A DNA stretch of 64,000 nt from Owenia fusiformis (Eukaryota > Annelida > Polychaeta > Sabellida > Oweniidae). The stretch covers positions 45,585,885 through 45,649,884 of the forward strand of contig CAIIXF020000001.1 of the NCBI GenBank assembly GCA_903813345.2, read 5' to 3'. The notes under the pieces were generated by a model. That model made no database searches, was not told the origin of the DNA, and saw only the letters and a program-made list of their open reading frames with translations. The first letter of the stretch is position 1; each line of letters opens with the position of its first letter. Below are positions 1-11,317 of this stretch, piece by piece. The position numbers and the translations under genes are program-made.

Positions 1-1700
1 CTTTGATAACGACGACATATTTAATGATCTAATTTCCGAAACTGAAAACTGAAAAAGCATTGGTTCCTTTCAAACAATAAGTCTTCGTGACATGATCGGG
101 CATCTGCACTGATGTATTGGCCATAGTTTCCTAAACAATGACTTTAATGCAATTATAAGTCCATATACACAATTCCACAAATGTTCAAAATTGGTATGTA
201 TTGTATTGTATAAATTGAAATTTTATTGAAATTTTCAGTTTCGTAAACAATAGTATACAATACAACACTGCCATATACAATACAATACAGTTACAATGCA
301 ATACAATACAATACAATATACATTGCATCCTTTTCCAGAATCCATGTCAGACTGCATGCTTTGTTTGGAAAATTGATTTCTTACTCTCAAAATCACATCT
401 TACAATCATGACATTTGCATCCTCAACCTGTTGATCATTGATTGTTTGCGTTACATTTTTCATATCCGTCTTAAAATAAACCAGCGCGGCATTTTTCGTA
501 ACAATCGACGAATGACAGATTACAAGTAATCTAAAAGTTGCTATTATTAACTAGTATTGAGAAGATAATGTTCAACATTACAATCTTATGTTTTAGTCCA
601 TGTTCTAGCAATGCAATTGGTAACGTATACTTTACTATACTAAACGATTTTCTGTGATAATTGAATGAAGTGTTTTGAAACAGCATTGGTATGAAAGAAG
701 TAGTGACCCGACGATAGAACTACAGAACATCAAGAAAATAATTCAATTGACACAATTCAAGACGAATGTTTGTCAAGACAGATAATTTCAACTACTTTCT
801 TAATTTGTTTTTGGTCCCAAATCAATATAAAGTCGGATAAAAATCCATTGAACTTTAGTTAGCAACACACATAAGGTATTTCTAATGATTATAAATCGAG
901 AGAAATAGTTTCTAAATACTGCCTGGGGTATTGAGCCAAAGCGATGTTATCCGGAATATATATACCGAGTATGATTTACTAGAAATATGAATATGGGCCT
1001 ACTAAACTAAATTGTATGAATAATACATTTTTCACTCGATCTTTGCCTCAGATAATTAGTGCAAATGAATAATTGATAGTAGGAAAAGTCAGGTAATCTA
1101 CTAAATCTCAGGTCGGAGAAGACAGAATGGCTTTTCATAATTATCGTATTGGATAAACTCGTGTTCCAAAAAATGTATGTTGCCTTGTCAGAATGTTTAT
1201 TGTGTTACTTGACATATGACATACAGTATGTTACATATGACATTTGACATATGTTACAAATGACATTAAATGACGCATGGTGATAATTCGCACTGGGACT
1301 ACATCAATACATTTTTTACTTTCAAGCAGGTCGCACCTCTGGAGGTGTTAGACAGTTACCACATGGAATACAAAAATGTAGCTCTCAAATAATCTCGCTT
1401 TATCTGCTACAGATGGATATTTAGGAATTTGAATATACGCTTAAATCTGTGTAAAGTGTCCAGGAATGGGATGGATTAATCGCTGACCAAAAAGGTTACC
1501 TCATCACAGAGATATTTGGAGAAATAGTTTGAACATTTTCTGACAAAGAGTTCACACTGTAAAAATATTTATATGGACATGTAGCTAATATGTACTAATA
1601 CCATAAAACTCTCAGCAGGTCAAAATGACTAATACCACTACATATTGATACAGGTAGTACATTGATTTGTAAACATTGAGAAAACTTATCACTGGACCTA
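1..1700. other. Intergenic AT-rich stretch with short repeats
   Basis: I see no supported gene. Around 200-325 there are imperfect runs of an ACAAT/ATTGT pentamer. At about 1195-1275 the hexamer CATATG and near copies (gacatatgac, gttacatatgac, gacatatgtt) recur as small palindromes. A segment around 421-475 (containing ttgatcattgattgttt) is repeated near 8226-8280. The 5' end of the downstream LINE may extend into this stretch, but no boundary is visible. Confidence 0.5.
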
Positions 1701-1717
1701 GATGAAATACACTTATA

Positions 1718-2974
1718 ATGCCATCAGGTTCGAACAAAAGCAAATCTGACAAAAAGAGACTGAGATCAAAAACATTATCAACCGAGGAACCTCTCAAATT
1801 ACCTGAAACAAAAAAGACCAAGAAGCAGACTAAAAATTTACCCACGATGTCAAACCAAGAGACGCTAGAACCTGAATCTAAAGAAACCTCCCCAAGTTCC
1901 GAAAAGCTGCCCGATGCCTCAAATTCTAATCTATTTATTGAACTCTCAAAAATGAAGACTGAGATACAAAACATGAAGTCAAGCCACACAAAAGAATTGA
2001 ATATTCTAAGAGACACTATTCAATCCCAGGAAGCTGATATTACATCACTTAAATTAGATAACAAGGATTTAAGGGAGAGACTTATATTCGCAGAAGGAAG
2101 AGCCGAAAGATCAGAAAAAGAGTTAGCAGATACTAAAGAAGACGTTATGAACCTGAAAGACCGATCAATGCGGGACAATTTGTTATTCTTTAAAATTCCT
2201 GAAATCAAGAATGAAACAGCAGCTGATACAAGAAGAATACTTAATGAATTCTTAAAAAACGATCTAAAAATCGAAGATGAGATAGCCATTGATAGAGTAC
2301 ACAGGATCGGACCGCAGAAACACGACCTCTATCCGAGAAGTATTGTGGCTAAGTTCAACCCATACAAGGGTAAGGAAATCGTATTAGCCAATGCATGGCG
2401 CCTAAAAGGCACAGGAAAGTTCATAACTGAACAACATCCTAAGCCACAAATTGAAAAACAGCGATTTATGTACGAAACAAAGAAGCAGATTCTACAAGAA
2501 AACCCCGAGGCTAGATGTAACATCTCTAAGGAAAAAATGACGGTGAATGGGAGATTGGTATATCCCCTTAAAACTCCCATATCTAACTCAGACACAGTTC
2601 AGGACGCACTCGATATCAATCTTAAAAATGGCCCAGTGATATCAGGCACTGGAGGATCGTATCAAGTACATCTGGCGAAAGTGAAAACGCTTACTGACGT
2701 GAAACCTGCACTCCTTAAAACATGCTCCGATCCTTATGTTGCCAAAGCTACAAATAACAGCTTCGCATTTGTTATCCAAAATGGAGCCAGGAAATACTAT
2801 GACTTTCAGGATGATGGAGACTCTGGCATGGGACGCACTATTAGGAATACAATCGTCGAACTGGATCTTTCTGACACAATGATCATAATATCTCGATGGG
2901 ACAATGGCCGATATGATCCCGAAAAGTGGAAGCTCGTCTCCAAACTTATCAAAGACAAAATAGGAGATACATAG
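1718..2974 (+). CDS. LINE ORF1 protein with coiled coil, RRM and IMPACT-like C-terminal domain
   Basis: The protein has 418 residues. Residues 1-70 are basic, Lys/Ser-rich and disordered. Residues 71-148 form a heptad-like coiled coil that would mediate oligomerisation. Residues 152-240 match the LINE-1-type ORF1 RRM (RDNLLFFKIPE, then DRVHRIGP and an IVAKF strand). Residues 240-285 match the C-terminal RNA-binding domain (VNGRLVYP). The family binds element RNA as a nucleic-acid chaperone in a cytoplasmic RNP. Residues about 308-410 are extra and resemble the IMPACT/YigZ (UPF0029) domain: SYQVHLA near the start, AKATNN, then DDGD at 365-368, GR at 372-373 and IISRW at 390-394. The ORF is open to a single stop. 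I took the first ATG because the basic N-terminus is typical of ORF1. The C-terminal assignment is by eye. Confidence 0.85.
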   Translation: MPSGSNKSKSDKKRLRSKTLSTEEPLKLPETKKTKKQTKNLPTMSNQETLEPESKETSPSSEKLPDASNSNLFIELSKMKTEIQNMKSSHTKELNILRDTIQSQEADITSLKLDNKDLRERLIFAEGRAERSEKELADTKEDVMNLKDRSMRDNLLFFKIPEIKNETAADTRRILNEFLKNDLKIEDEIAIDRVHRIGPQKHDLYPRSIVAKFNPYKGKEIVLANAWRLKGTGKFITEQHPKPQIEKQRFMYETKKQILQENPEARCNISKEKMTVNGRLVYPLKTPISNSDTVQDALDINLKNGPVISGTGGSYQVHLAKVKTLTDVKPALLKTCSDPYVAKATNNSFAFVIQNGARKYYDFQDDGDSGMGRTIRNTIVELDLSDTMIIISRWDNGRYDPEKWKLVSKLIKDKIGDT

Positions 2975-4057
2975 CCATCTTAATCCTCCAATCTGTAACA
3001 AATGAACCTTAACTGTAAATACTCGATGACCACTTTTACAGTTTATGGAATAATTGAAACTGCAAACAATCTATTTCATCCAGGTGTGATTAAACAGTAA
3101 TTTATATATTTTTCTTTGAACAGTGAGGTTTGCATATATCGAAACTTCTTTAAGGTTTTTACTGCAAGGGAAAAAATTGGAACCTCTCCAAAACTTTTAT
3201 ATTATACCACTTACAAACTTTACTTGAAAACAATCTTTCACAACAGGATTATTTAACTATTTCTCCCTTGCAATCAAAAGCTTGAAGAACCTGCATTTTG
3301 TTCATGCATATTGAATTTGTTTTACTGCTCATTTTCTCTATGTAAACGGGAAGGGGGGGGGGGGGTTACTAACATTTAATTCCATTTTATTTCTCTTTGA
3401 ACTTCGGTCCATAGTTCCAGTCATCCCGATATATAATTTTCTTATAATAATTGCTTGACTGGTGAGACTGGATTGCCCTTGCAATTTGAGCTTTTATGCT
3501 TTTTATGACAAAATATTGTGTTGTGATGAAAGTTTTTTGTATTTGATAATGAATTTGATTACACTCGACTGCCCTTACAAATGGGTTTTCACATTATTTT
3601 ATACCATTTTCTCAGTCCAAGCATCAAGGTTAACTGGATTGCCCTTGCAAATAAGTTGCACTTTGAGTCTTGAATATCATTTCATGGATTATTCCATGGA
3701 ATAATATTATATATATATAATATAATGGAATATATTTTTTGTCTTCTTTCCTCCATACATATTTCTGTATATGCATTTACATATGATCTCTCACAACTAC
3801 ACAGTACTACATGCTTATCCTTATATCTGTAGCATTTGAGTAAGAGATGCTCCAAATAGTGTTATATCTTGTATATATGTTTGCAAGCAAATCACTTGCA
3901 CCCTTTTATTTTTATTTTTATTTGTTACTTTCTATTTCTGAAATGAATTTAGAATCCGTTACAATATTGATGACAATCAAAGCATTGTGTGTCCTGGCTG
4001 GAAGTATTTTATTAAGCATTTCAAAGGAAAAAATGGCTTTTCAACAAATTTTACCAT
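2975..4057 (+). other. Long inter-ORF spacer of the LINE
   Basis: About 1.08 kb lies between ORF1 and ORF2, AT-rich and without a convincing gene. It holds a G tract at about 3351-3365. The decamer-like motif CCCTTGCAA recurs near 3264, 3475 and 3642, with a variant near 3573 and an inverse partner near 3165. Three copies sit inside a roughly 20-nt repeat, ctggattgcccttgcaaat. A 76-codon open frame at 3847-4077 overlaps the ORF2 start but shows no family features. Confidence 0.5.
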
Positions 4058-7000
4058 TTGAACTTGACAATGGCTAATTCTCTAAAAGATCTTCCATTTT
4101 ATGAGTGTTCAAATGTTGAATTTATGGACATAACACATGGACTTGACTTTTTTGATAATTTACTTTTCAATCCACTTGATTTTGACAAACACATTGCAAA
4201 TGAAGATCACATTGACAACGTACAAACAGATATGCATAACATCGCTAAAGAGTGTAATTATGTGAATATTGATACATTAAATTCAACAATAAAATGTGAT
4301 TCATTTTCACTACTCCACATGAATATGAGAAGCTTACCAAAAAACAATTGGAAATTTGAAATGCTAAACTCTTTGAGTAAAAATTCCTTCTCTGTGATAG
4401 CCATGTCTGAAACATGGTTAACTCAACACAATGAGAGGTTTTTTTCACTAAATGGATATAATACTGTATTTAATTCGAGAAAACAGTCTAGAGGTGGGGG
4501 AGTTTGCCTACATATTGCAAAACAGTACAAATTTGAGGAAAGGTCAGATCTCAAACTTAATTCTGATAAATGTGAATCAGTGTCCATTGAAATAAAACAA
4601 GATGAAGGAAAAAATATTATTGTAACTGCTGTTTACAAGCCTCCCAATGCTAACTTAAATGATTTTAATAATCTATTTAATATATTCTTAGAAAAAGTGG
4701 CTTCTGAGAACAAAATTTCTTATATCCTTGGAGACTTTAATGTCGATCTTTTTAAAGCAAATGACCATGATCAAACAAATGATTTCTTGTGTAATTTATA
4801 TACAAACAATTATATGCCGTTGATTTATAGGCCCTCAAGAATAACCAGAAACTGTGCTACTTTAATTGATAACATTTTTACCAATGCTCATAATGTTGCT
4901 CAATCTGGTATCATTTTGTATGATATTTCAGATCATTTTCCCATTTATGCTGTTAATAATCATGAGAAGCCCAAAGTTAAAAAACTAAAGATCCAATACA
5001 GACTAATTAATGATGAAACATGTACAAGACTCCAATCAGAGATCTCAAAGATTAATTGGCATGCTATTTATCAATCTCAGTGTGTAAATAATGCTTATAA
5101 TTCTTTTATTGAAACGTTTTCTGAAGCTTATAATAGGTGTCTACCAGTAAAATCAAAAATAGTCAGGACTTTTAATGATAATGAAAAACCCTGGATTACT
5201 CTTGGAATTATTATATCAGCTAGATACAAAAATAAGCTTTATATTAAATACAAAAAAAATCCAACACTGGAAAACAAAGCCATGTATAAAAGGTATAAAA
5301 ATAAATTAACTCATGTAATTCGAAATGCTGAAAAAGCTTATTTCAAAAATAAATTTGAAGCAAATAAAGGCAACATAAAAAAATCCTGGAATTTAATTAA
5401 CACCATCTTAAAGAAAAAGTCTAGTCAATCAAAAATAAATAATACATTTAACCTTAATAATCGACAAACTACAGATGGCGCTGAAATAGCTGAAAACTTT
5501 AATAATTTCTTTAGCTCTATTGGCAATAAACTTGCAAATAAGATTCAAAGCAATGCTGATCCAATGGTAAATTTAAGAAAAATTAATTCAAATGATAAAT
5601 CACTCTTTTTATCTCCTGTAACAGAAACTGATGTTAAGAATCAACTTAAATCTTTGAAACCTTCTGCTGCTTCAATAGACGATATTAAGCCCTCAGTTGT
5701 CAAATTACTAAAAGAATCTTTATCAGCCCCACTTACACAGATTTTTAACCTGTCAATCTCTACTGGAACATTTCCTGATGCATTGAAAATTGCTAGAGTC
5801 ATTCCTATATTTAAAAAAGGTTTAAAAGAAATTTTTAATAACTACAGACCCATTTCTATCTTAAGTGTATTTTCTAAAATGTTGGAAAAAATTGTTCATG
5901 ATAAGGTTACCGTATTTCTTGAAAAATATGAAATTTTATACTTACACCAATATGGCTTTAGGAAAAAACATTCAACATACATGGCCCTTTTAAATTTCAT
6001 TGAAAATATTAGAAAGTCTTTAGATACAGGGAAAACTAGTCTTGGTATTTATATTGATTTAACTAAAGCCTTTGACACCGTTGATCATAAAATATTATTA
6101 CAAAAACTTGAATTCTATGGCATTCGTGGAGTAGCTCTTTCTTGGTTCACAAGTTATCTTGAAAATAGAAGAATCATCACTGAATTTACAAAGAAGAATG
6201 TTTCACTTGACCAATTTACAGAGACTGATGTGAAATATAGATCAATTGAAAATACAGTTGAATATGGAGTACCACAAGGGTCGGTAATAGGCCCCCTCTT
6301 ATTTATAATATTCATTAATGACATATATCTCGTCTCAAATAAACTATCCTTTGTTTTATATGCTGACGACACAAATATTGCGCTTACTGACAAAAATATT
6401 GAAAATCTAGTCATTGAAATGAATGAAGAATTACAAAATGTCTCAAATTGGATGAAGGCAAATAAACTAACTCTTAATGTTGAAAAAACCAAGTTTATGA
6501 TATTTAGCAATAAAAGAGATCTGAACGACAAGAATATTATCCTTAAGATTGACAATCAACCAATTGAAGAGGTGAAAGAAATTAATTTCCTTGGCGTTAT
6601 CATTGATTCAAAGTTACACTGGTCTCCTCACATTAATGCTATATGTACAAAAATCTCTAATTTGATTGGTATAGTATACAGGACTAGACATCGACTGAGC
6701 TTGAATGCCATGACTACAATTTATTATTCAATGATTTATTCTTACTTAAGCTATGGAAATATCTTATGGGGAAATGCCATAAAAACACTCATTCAGAAAT
6801 TATATATTTTGCAAAAGAAATTCTTAAGAGTCATTACGTATTCTGATAGCTTTGCCGCTTCAGGTCCACTATTTCAGAAGCTAAAAATTTTAAATGTATT
6901 TGATATACATTCCCATCAAACAGCTAGCTTTGTACAAAAAACACTTTCTGAATCGCCTGATTTCCCTTTTAAAAAATTCAACCGTCTTTTCTCATTAAGA

Positions 7001-7195
7001 TCAACAATTCACTCACATGACACAAAATCAAAAAATGATTTGATTGTTCAACCTTTTAGAACAGAATATGGAAGGAAATCAATCGGGACAAGTGGCCCAT
7101 CAATTTATAACTCTTTATCTACTGATTTGAGAAACTCAATTCATATAAAAATGTTTCAACGAAAGTTTAAGTCCAATTTGTTAAGTCATTATTAG
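4058..7195 (+). CDS. LINE ORF2: AP-type endonuclease and reverse transcriptase
   Basis: The 1045-residue protein is open throughout. Residues about 82-300 are an exonuclease/endonuclease/phosphatase domain: LHMNMRSL at the start, catalytic Glu in SETWL (E118), GDFN at 225-228 and the terminal SDH at 291-293. A linker of about 230 residues follows. The reverse transcriptase spans about 560-840: NYRPISIL at 595, the palm motif YIDLTKAFDTVDH at 665, VPQGSVIGPLLF at 738 and the catalytic YADD box at 768-771. The C-terminal 200 residues are the usual thumb/connection region, with no zinc knuckle seen. The enzyme nicks target DNA and copies element RNA by target-primed reverse transcription in the nucleus. 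Met5 (4070) is an alternative start. The domain order fits the CR1/L2/Jockey group; I cannot fix the clade without a tree. Confidence 0.92.
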   Translation: MNLTMANSLKDLPFYECSNVEFMDITHGLDFFDNLLFNPLDFDKHIANEDHIDNVQTDMHNIAKECNYVNIDTLNSTIKCDSFSLLHMNMRSLPKNNWKFEMLNSLSKNSFSVIAMSETWLTQHNERFFSLNGYNTVFNSRKQSRGGGVCLHIAKQYKFEERSDLKLNSDKCESVSIEIKQDEGKNIIVTAVYKPPNANLNDFNNLFNIFLEKVASENKISYILGDFNVDLFKANDHDQTNDFLCNLYTNNYMPLIYRPSRITRNCATLIDNIFTNAHNVAQSGIILYDISDHFPIYAVNNHEKPKVKKLKIQYRLINDETCTRLQSEISKINWHAIYQSQCVNNAYNSFIETFSEAYNRCLPVKSKIVRTFNDNEKPWITLGIIISARYKNKLYIKYKKNPTLENKAMYKRYKNKLTHVIRNAEKAYFKNKFEANKGNIKKSWNLINTILKKKSSQSKINNTFNLNNRQTTDGAEIAENFNNFFSSIGNKLANKIQSNADPMVNLRKINSNDKSLFLSPVTETDVKNQLKSLKPSAASIDDIKPSVVKLLKESLSAPLTQIFNLSISTGTFPDALKIARVIPIFKKGLKEIFNNYRPISILSVFSKMLEKIVHDKVTVFLEKYEILYLHQYGFRKKHSTYMALLNFIENIRKSLDTGKTSLGIYIDLTKAFDTVDHKILLQKLEFYGIRGVALSWFTSYLENRRIITEFTKKNVSLDQFTETDVKYRSIENTVEYGVPQGSVIGPLLFIIFINDIYLVSNKLSFVLYADDTNIALTDKNIENLVIEMNEELQNVSNWMKANKLTLNVEKTKFMIFSNKRDLNDKNIILKIDNQPIEEVKEINFLGVIIDSKLHWSPHINAICTKISNLIGIVYRTRHRLSLNAMTTIYYSMIYSYLSYGNILWGNAIKTLIQKLYILQKKFLRVITYSDSFAASGPLFQKLKILNVFDIHSHQTASFVQKTLSESPDFPFKKFNRLFSLRSTIHSHDTKSKNDLIVQPFRTEYGRKSIGTSGPSIYNSLSTDLRNSIHIKMFQRKFKSNLLSHY

Positions 7196-7336
7196 TTAGT
7201 TTGAACCATACTTCCACTATGTTACATCAAGATAATTAAAAATGTATGCTTTGTAAATTTGTACATTACAATAACTGTTCTAACATGACATGCTTTATGT
7301 ATAACACATTTTATTTTTTCAAAACATGGAATCCAT

Positions 7337-7352
7337 ACACCCCTCGGGGTGT
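7337..7352 (+). other. 3' UTR hairpin of the LINE
   Basis: ACACCCCTCGGGGTGT is self-complementary and sits about 45 nt before the TTGAA tail. Related LINEs use a 3' stem-loop for template recognition by their reverse transcriptase; that role here is inferred from position. Confidence 0.5.
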
Positions 7353-7439
7353 CCTTTTCATATCACTTGTAAATTAATATTGTATGAAAACTAGAATTGA
7401 ATAATAAATTGAATTGAATTGAATATACAGAAGTTATCG

Positions 7440-8115
7440 TAAATTGTCGTTATGACGTGCAGGGACCTGGGGACAATCCGGGCTAATCTCTCTCAGCTTT
7501 AAGCATTAATATCTGCCTTATTTAAAAAGCTAACCATGTGCTTTATATATCACTTTGAAGTATTTTTTATTCGCATTTCACTGAAATCATTTTTTCATTT
7601 TTTCACTGAGATAATGGGATCTACCATATTTTTAAAGTTAAATGTACCCCGACATCGTCAAATAAAGACGTAACATTTTACGCATACACGGTTCGTTGAA
7701 ATCGGTATAACTTTTGAAATACTGGTCAGAATTTTAATAAAATTTCACATCTTATATATTGAATAGAACATATGCATTTATGACGTAACAATTGCACAAC
7801 GGCTACAATTCAAATTGTCTTATGAACGCTTTTTTAAATTATCAAAATTGTGTAAGGCGAAGGAGACAAGCAATAAGTTTAACTTTATTTAACCTTCCAA
7901 TTTAGGTCTGATTTCAAAAAGAAATTAACTGCACAATATTGTCACGGCGAAATTTACAAAACAATAATTATAACGGATTTCTTTACTTTTCAAATAATAT
8001 CAAAATAAGAAGAGCTGATTTTAGAGACCAGAAAAATGTAACGCATCGATTTTTACCACAAATTCCATCAATTTTTACTAGCGAGTGGAATTCCTGAACG
8101 TTTTTAAAAAATCAA
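7440..8115 (+). repeat. Dispersed repeat, inverted copy at 50.75-51.45 kb
   Basis: From the LINE tail onward the sequence matches, in reverse complement, about 50750-51440. Shared landmarks are gtgcagggacctggggac (rc gtccccaggtccgtgcac), the stretch around ttaggtctgatttcaaa and the end near atcgatttttaccacaaattcc. No coding capacity is evident. The element type is unknown. The LINE tail abuts one edge of it. Confidence 0.7.
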
Positions 8116-8353
8116 AAACATTTTAGAAATATTGTCTAAGATTCATTCATAAGAGTCGCTTTGCAATGAATAATGACGTATTCGTATTCCCTGATTTATT
8201 ACTTCTAAGACACATGCCATCTACACCCTAACCATGTTGATCATTGATTGTTTACGTTATAATTTTCATATCTGTCTTCCTTGCTTTCAATGATAATCAG
8301 ATTCCGTTCTCCATAATTTTGCCATGTACAACTCGTGATTGTTCCTCTGGTAA

Positions 8354-9416
8354 TGCCTAGGTCACATTTGCTCCAATTCATCGGCCGGCCGATTGCAGTA
8401 TTTTGTTCAAAACTAATTCTTTTTTCAAATTGACCAAAGGATCCGTCACTATAAGTATAAAAAATGCCCCCTGAGCATTTATAACAATCGTAACGTATAA
8501 TATTGTATTTAGTAATGAGTTATTTATGGTATATTGTTCAGGTACATCCTAAGCCGTTATTGAGGTCATCGTGACCTTGTAAAGGTCAAGTCAGACCATC
8601 TGCAAATCAAACATTCTTGTGTGCAAAATCATCATTTATAAAACCAGGTCCTGTACAAGAAAAAGATGATAAAGAATGTTGTTAAGAACAAGTAGTCAAG
8701 TAGGTCAAACTTTCAAATTTCGTAATTTTTTTTAATTTTTTTATTTGGGTCCATTGATTTAACATGGGGATATCATCATATATCTATATGATGATATCCT
8801 TTGCTTGTGTTAAGTCAATTATTCAAAATTTCAAATGGCTGCCCTAATCTGCTATATTTTTGTTCAACTTCACTTTAACAGTGCTTCCACAGGCCTGGCC
8901 CACACTAATTTTATCACTAAACTGTGCCCCCTGATAGCATGATATAAAAAGCAGGTCACATTTGATTACATCCAATGAATATATAGGATAAGAGTGCCTC
9001 AAAACTATAAGGCATACATACATAAAGCTTGATATTGTTAGAATATTGAATGTGAATATATTCTTAAACCTCGGAAAAATGATTATTAAGAGAAAACACA
9101 CAATTTTGGCAGAAAAATGGGCCACTCTTGGAATTGCCTGAAAACATGTTCTTGGGTTGATTTAATTTGAAAATAAGTATGGCATCCGTGACTCAAGACT
9201 ATTACCTTTATTATTTCATAAGAATTTAACATATGATCGTACATTTGATTTATACCTTATTTATGTTGACACTTGAAGTGACACTGACAGATCCTTTAAA
9301 TCATCTACAAATTCTCAGGAGTTCACATCTGACCTCAAATTTGACCTTCAATTTTGAACAAAATACTCAATCGGCCGGACCCCGGCCAATGAATCGGAGC
9401 AAATGTGACCAAGGCA
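8354..9416. mobile_element. PIF/Harbinger-like non-autonomous element (TAA target duplication)
   Basis: Inverted termini TGCCTAGGTCACATTTGCTCC (8354) and the complement of TGCCTTGGTCACATTTGCTCC (ending 9416) continue inward through a shared cggccgg / attttgttcaaaa segment. TAA directly flanks both ends (8351-8353 and 9417-9419), matching the TWA target of PIF/Harbinger. No transposase is visible. Inside is a perfect 14-bp hairpin at 8768-8799 (ggatatcatcatat with its complement, loop atct). Confidence 0.7.
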
Positions 9417-10589
9417 TAAAACATAAAACCTATCTTTTGGCCTATACCCGGGGCCTATTTTTCTTTCGAACACTTGAGATCAAGCGGTGGCCTCCAACCT
9501 GCTGAGATCAAAAAGAATTTCGTTCATTAACCTTCTCCTATTAAATTATTAATTAAGAAATTATTAAGAAACTATTTATTGAGTTAATTAAGTAGTAGAC
9601 TAGTCAATAGTAATATTAGTAGCAGTCAATAGTAATATTAGAGAAGATCGTTTGAATCGAATAACTTTCTGTTTTGATGCGTTTCACAACCTTTTCTTGT
9701 CTATTGATTCAATTAATTGATTCTCAGCGTTCTTTTCGCAATCCATGATCCCCCATTGGAATACCATTTGGCTTTCAAAGAAAAACATGATTTGTGGGAG
9801 AAAGTTCACTTTCATTTTTGCCATAATTATAATGAATTCCATTTTGTGTTAAGTATCAACATGTATGTTTATGTAGGTAATCATGTTTTCATGTAGTTAT
9901 TTCTTTAGATCATACATGAAAAGTACAAAATAAGATTTTTCTTGGAATGTGTACATTCTCCAATTTTAAAAACCTAAGGCAATGCTTATGTATGAAATAT
10001 GGAAATTAGTTGCATACCCTTCTCTTGAAAGCGCATAGGGGCTGGTATGATATTTTAGTCGGACTGGTATATGAATATTTTTTTTTGAAATAGTCAACCC
10101 ACTAATAACCTAAAGCTTTGATCCTACATGTATGACTGTTCGAAAAGTGCCTGTATGCGGGATTGTAACAACATGTTATAACATTATAGGATAAATATAA
10201 AAATAACTTTTAATCCACCATAAAATATTGATTATTCCTTTAGAAGGGATTACTTGTTATTCATACAAATGTACTTTATAAGAAGAAATGAAATATGATT
10301 TTTTATTTAGTGTTAATAACGTTTTGTTAGTGAGAGAAAGAAATTTTATGCATTGTAAATAAAAATGTTTCGGATATGACACTTAGCCATCATTTAGTGC
10401 CTAGCTCAAGCTGCGACCGGTGATGGATAGTATTGATACATTGCTACGGAAGGAGATTATGTCGCCCTTAGACATGATCAAACTCCTATCATGACATGCA
10501 ATGTCGAGTTGACTGATCTTCCATTATTACAAGTATTGTTTGCAACGTTGGCATTACCTTGAGTGTCAATGTAGCTTTTGTTAACTAAT
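9417..10589. other. Intergenic, no gene seen
   Basis: The sequence is AT-rich with short local duplications (gtcaatagtaatatta twice near 9605-9640). No coding or RNA feature could be supported. Confidence 0.5.
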
Positions 10590-10899
10590 CCCCTGATACA
10601 CCAAACTTTAGTTCTCAAACCATCACAGGTCCCTGTACAAGGAATTCGGCTGTGATCGGGGTGAAGCGTCGTAAAGTAACCATGCTAGCTAGTGTATGCT
10701 GTATCCGAAACATGAACTCGACACACCCGATTAGATCTTGATAAGTCCGACAAAAAGTCATAAAACTGGCTAAATCTGGCTGTGGTCGGGAAAATGACAA
10801 AAATAACTAGTTACTTCGTTAATAACCAGTCGTTAATACTACCACGATCATTCGCAGTCCGTTCAGGTCGCACCAGTTCGGTGAGTACACGTACAGGAA

Positions 10900-11036
10900 T
10901 TAATAGGGAGTTTCAGCTTGCATATAAAATCGAAACGCCAACACGTATGACCAATCCCCCATATACAAATGAATCGCTTAAATATTTTCTGTTCGCGTTT
11001 AGGTTGTGAAAAACAATGCAAGCTTAAACTCCCTAT
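10900..11036. repeat. Small inverted-repeat insert
   Basis: TAATAGGGAGTTT and agcttgcat at the left are mirrored by atgcaagctt and AAACTCCCTATTA at the right. The 137-bp body is absent from the related copies at 12.6 and 41.6 kb. No clear target duplication was found. Confidence 0.5.
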
Positions 11037-11317
11037 TATCCGAACGCCAAACGTCGTAAACGGTAATTACGTTCGTATTCTAGCTAGTAGCAAGGTCATC
11101 TCGGTTTATCTACGTTGTCATACAGTCTAATTACAGAACGGTATGGTCGTCATCGAAATTTTTTCTAAATCATCTTCCCGTTCGAGCACGTCCATGAAGT
11201 TCGTAAGTAGACCGTAGAAAGTTGCAGCTGCGTTCATTCCGTTCTCACACAGTTTAAAACCAGTTTGACAGCGTTTTGAAGAACGCAGTCTTTAATACGT
11301 CCCAACCAGTTTAAACC

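Larger units (their letters stand above)
1700..7430 (+). mobile_element. Near-intact non-LTR retrotransposon (LINE), two ORFs
   Basis: Two long plus-strand ORFs are present. ORF1 is an RNA-binding protein and ORF2 an apurinic-type endonuclease with reverse transcriptase. A 3' UTR follows with a perfect 16-nt hairpin at 7337-7352. The element ends in short TTGAA/GAATT repeats at about 7395-7428, the simple-repeat tail typical of CR1/L2/Jockey-group elements. No RNase H domain or LTR is seen. The two ORFs lack premature stops, so the copy may be young. The 5' end is not resolved; I place it just before ORF1 because I cannot identify a target-site duplication. The spacer between the ORFs is unusually long, at about 1.08 kb. 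Confidence 0.85.
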
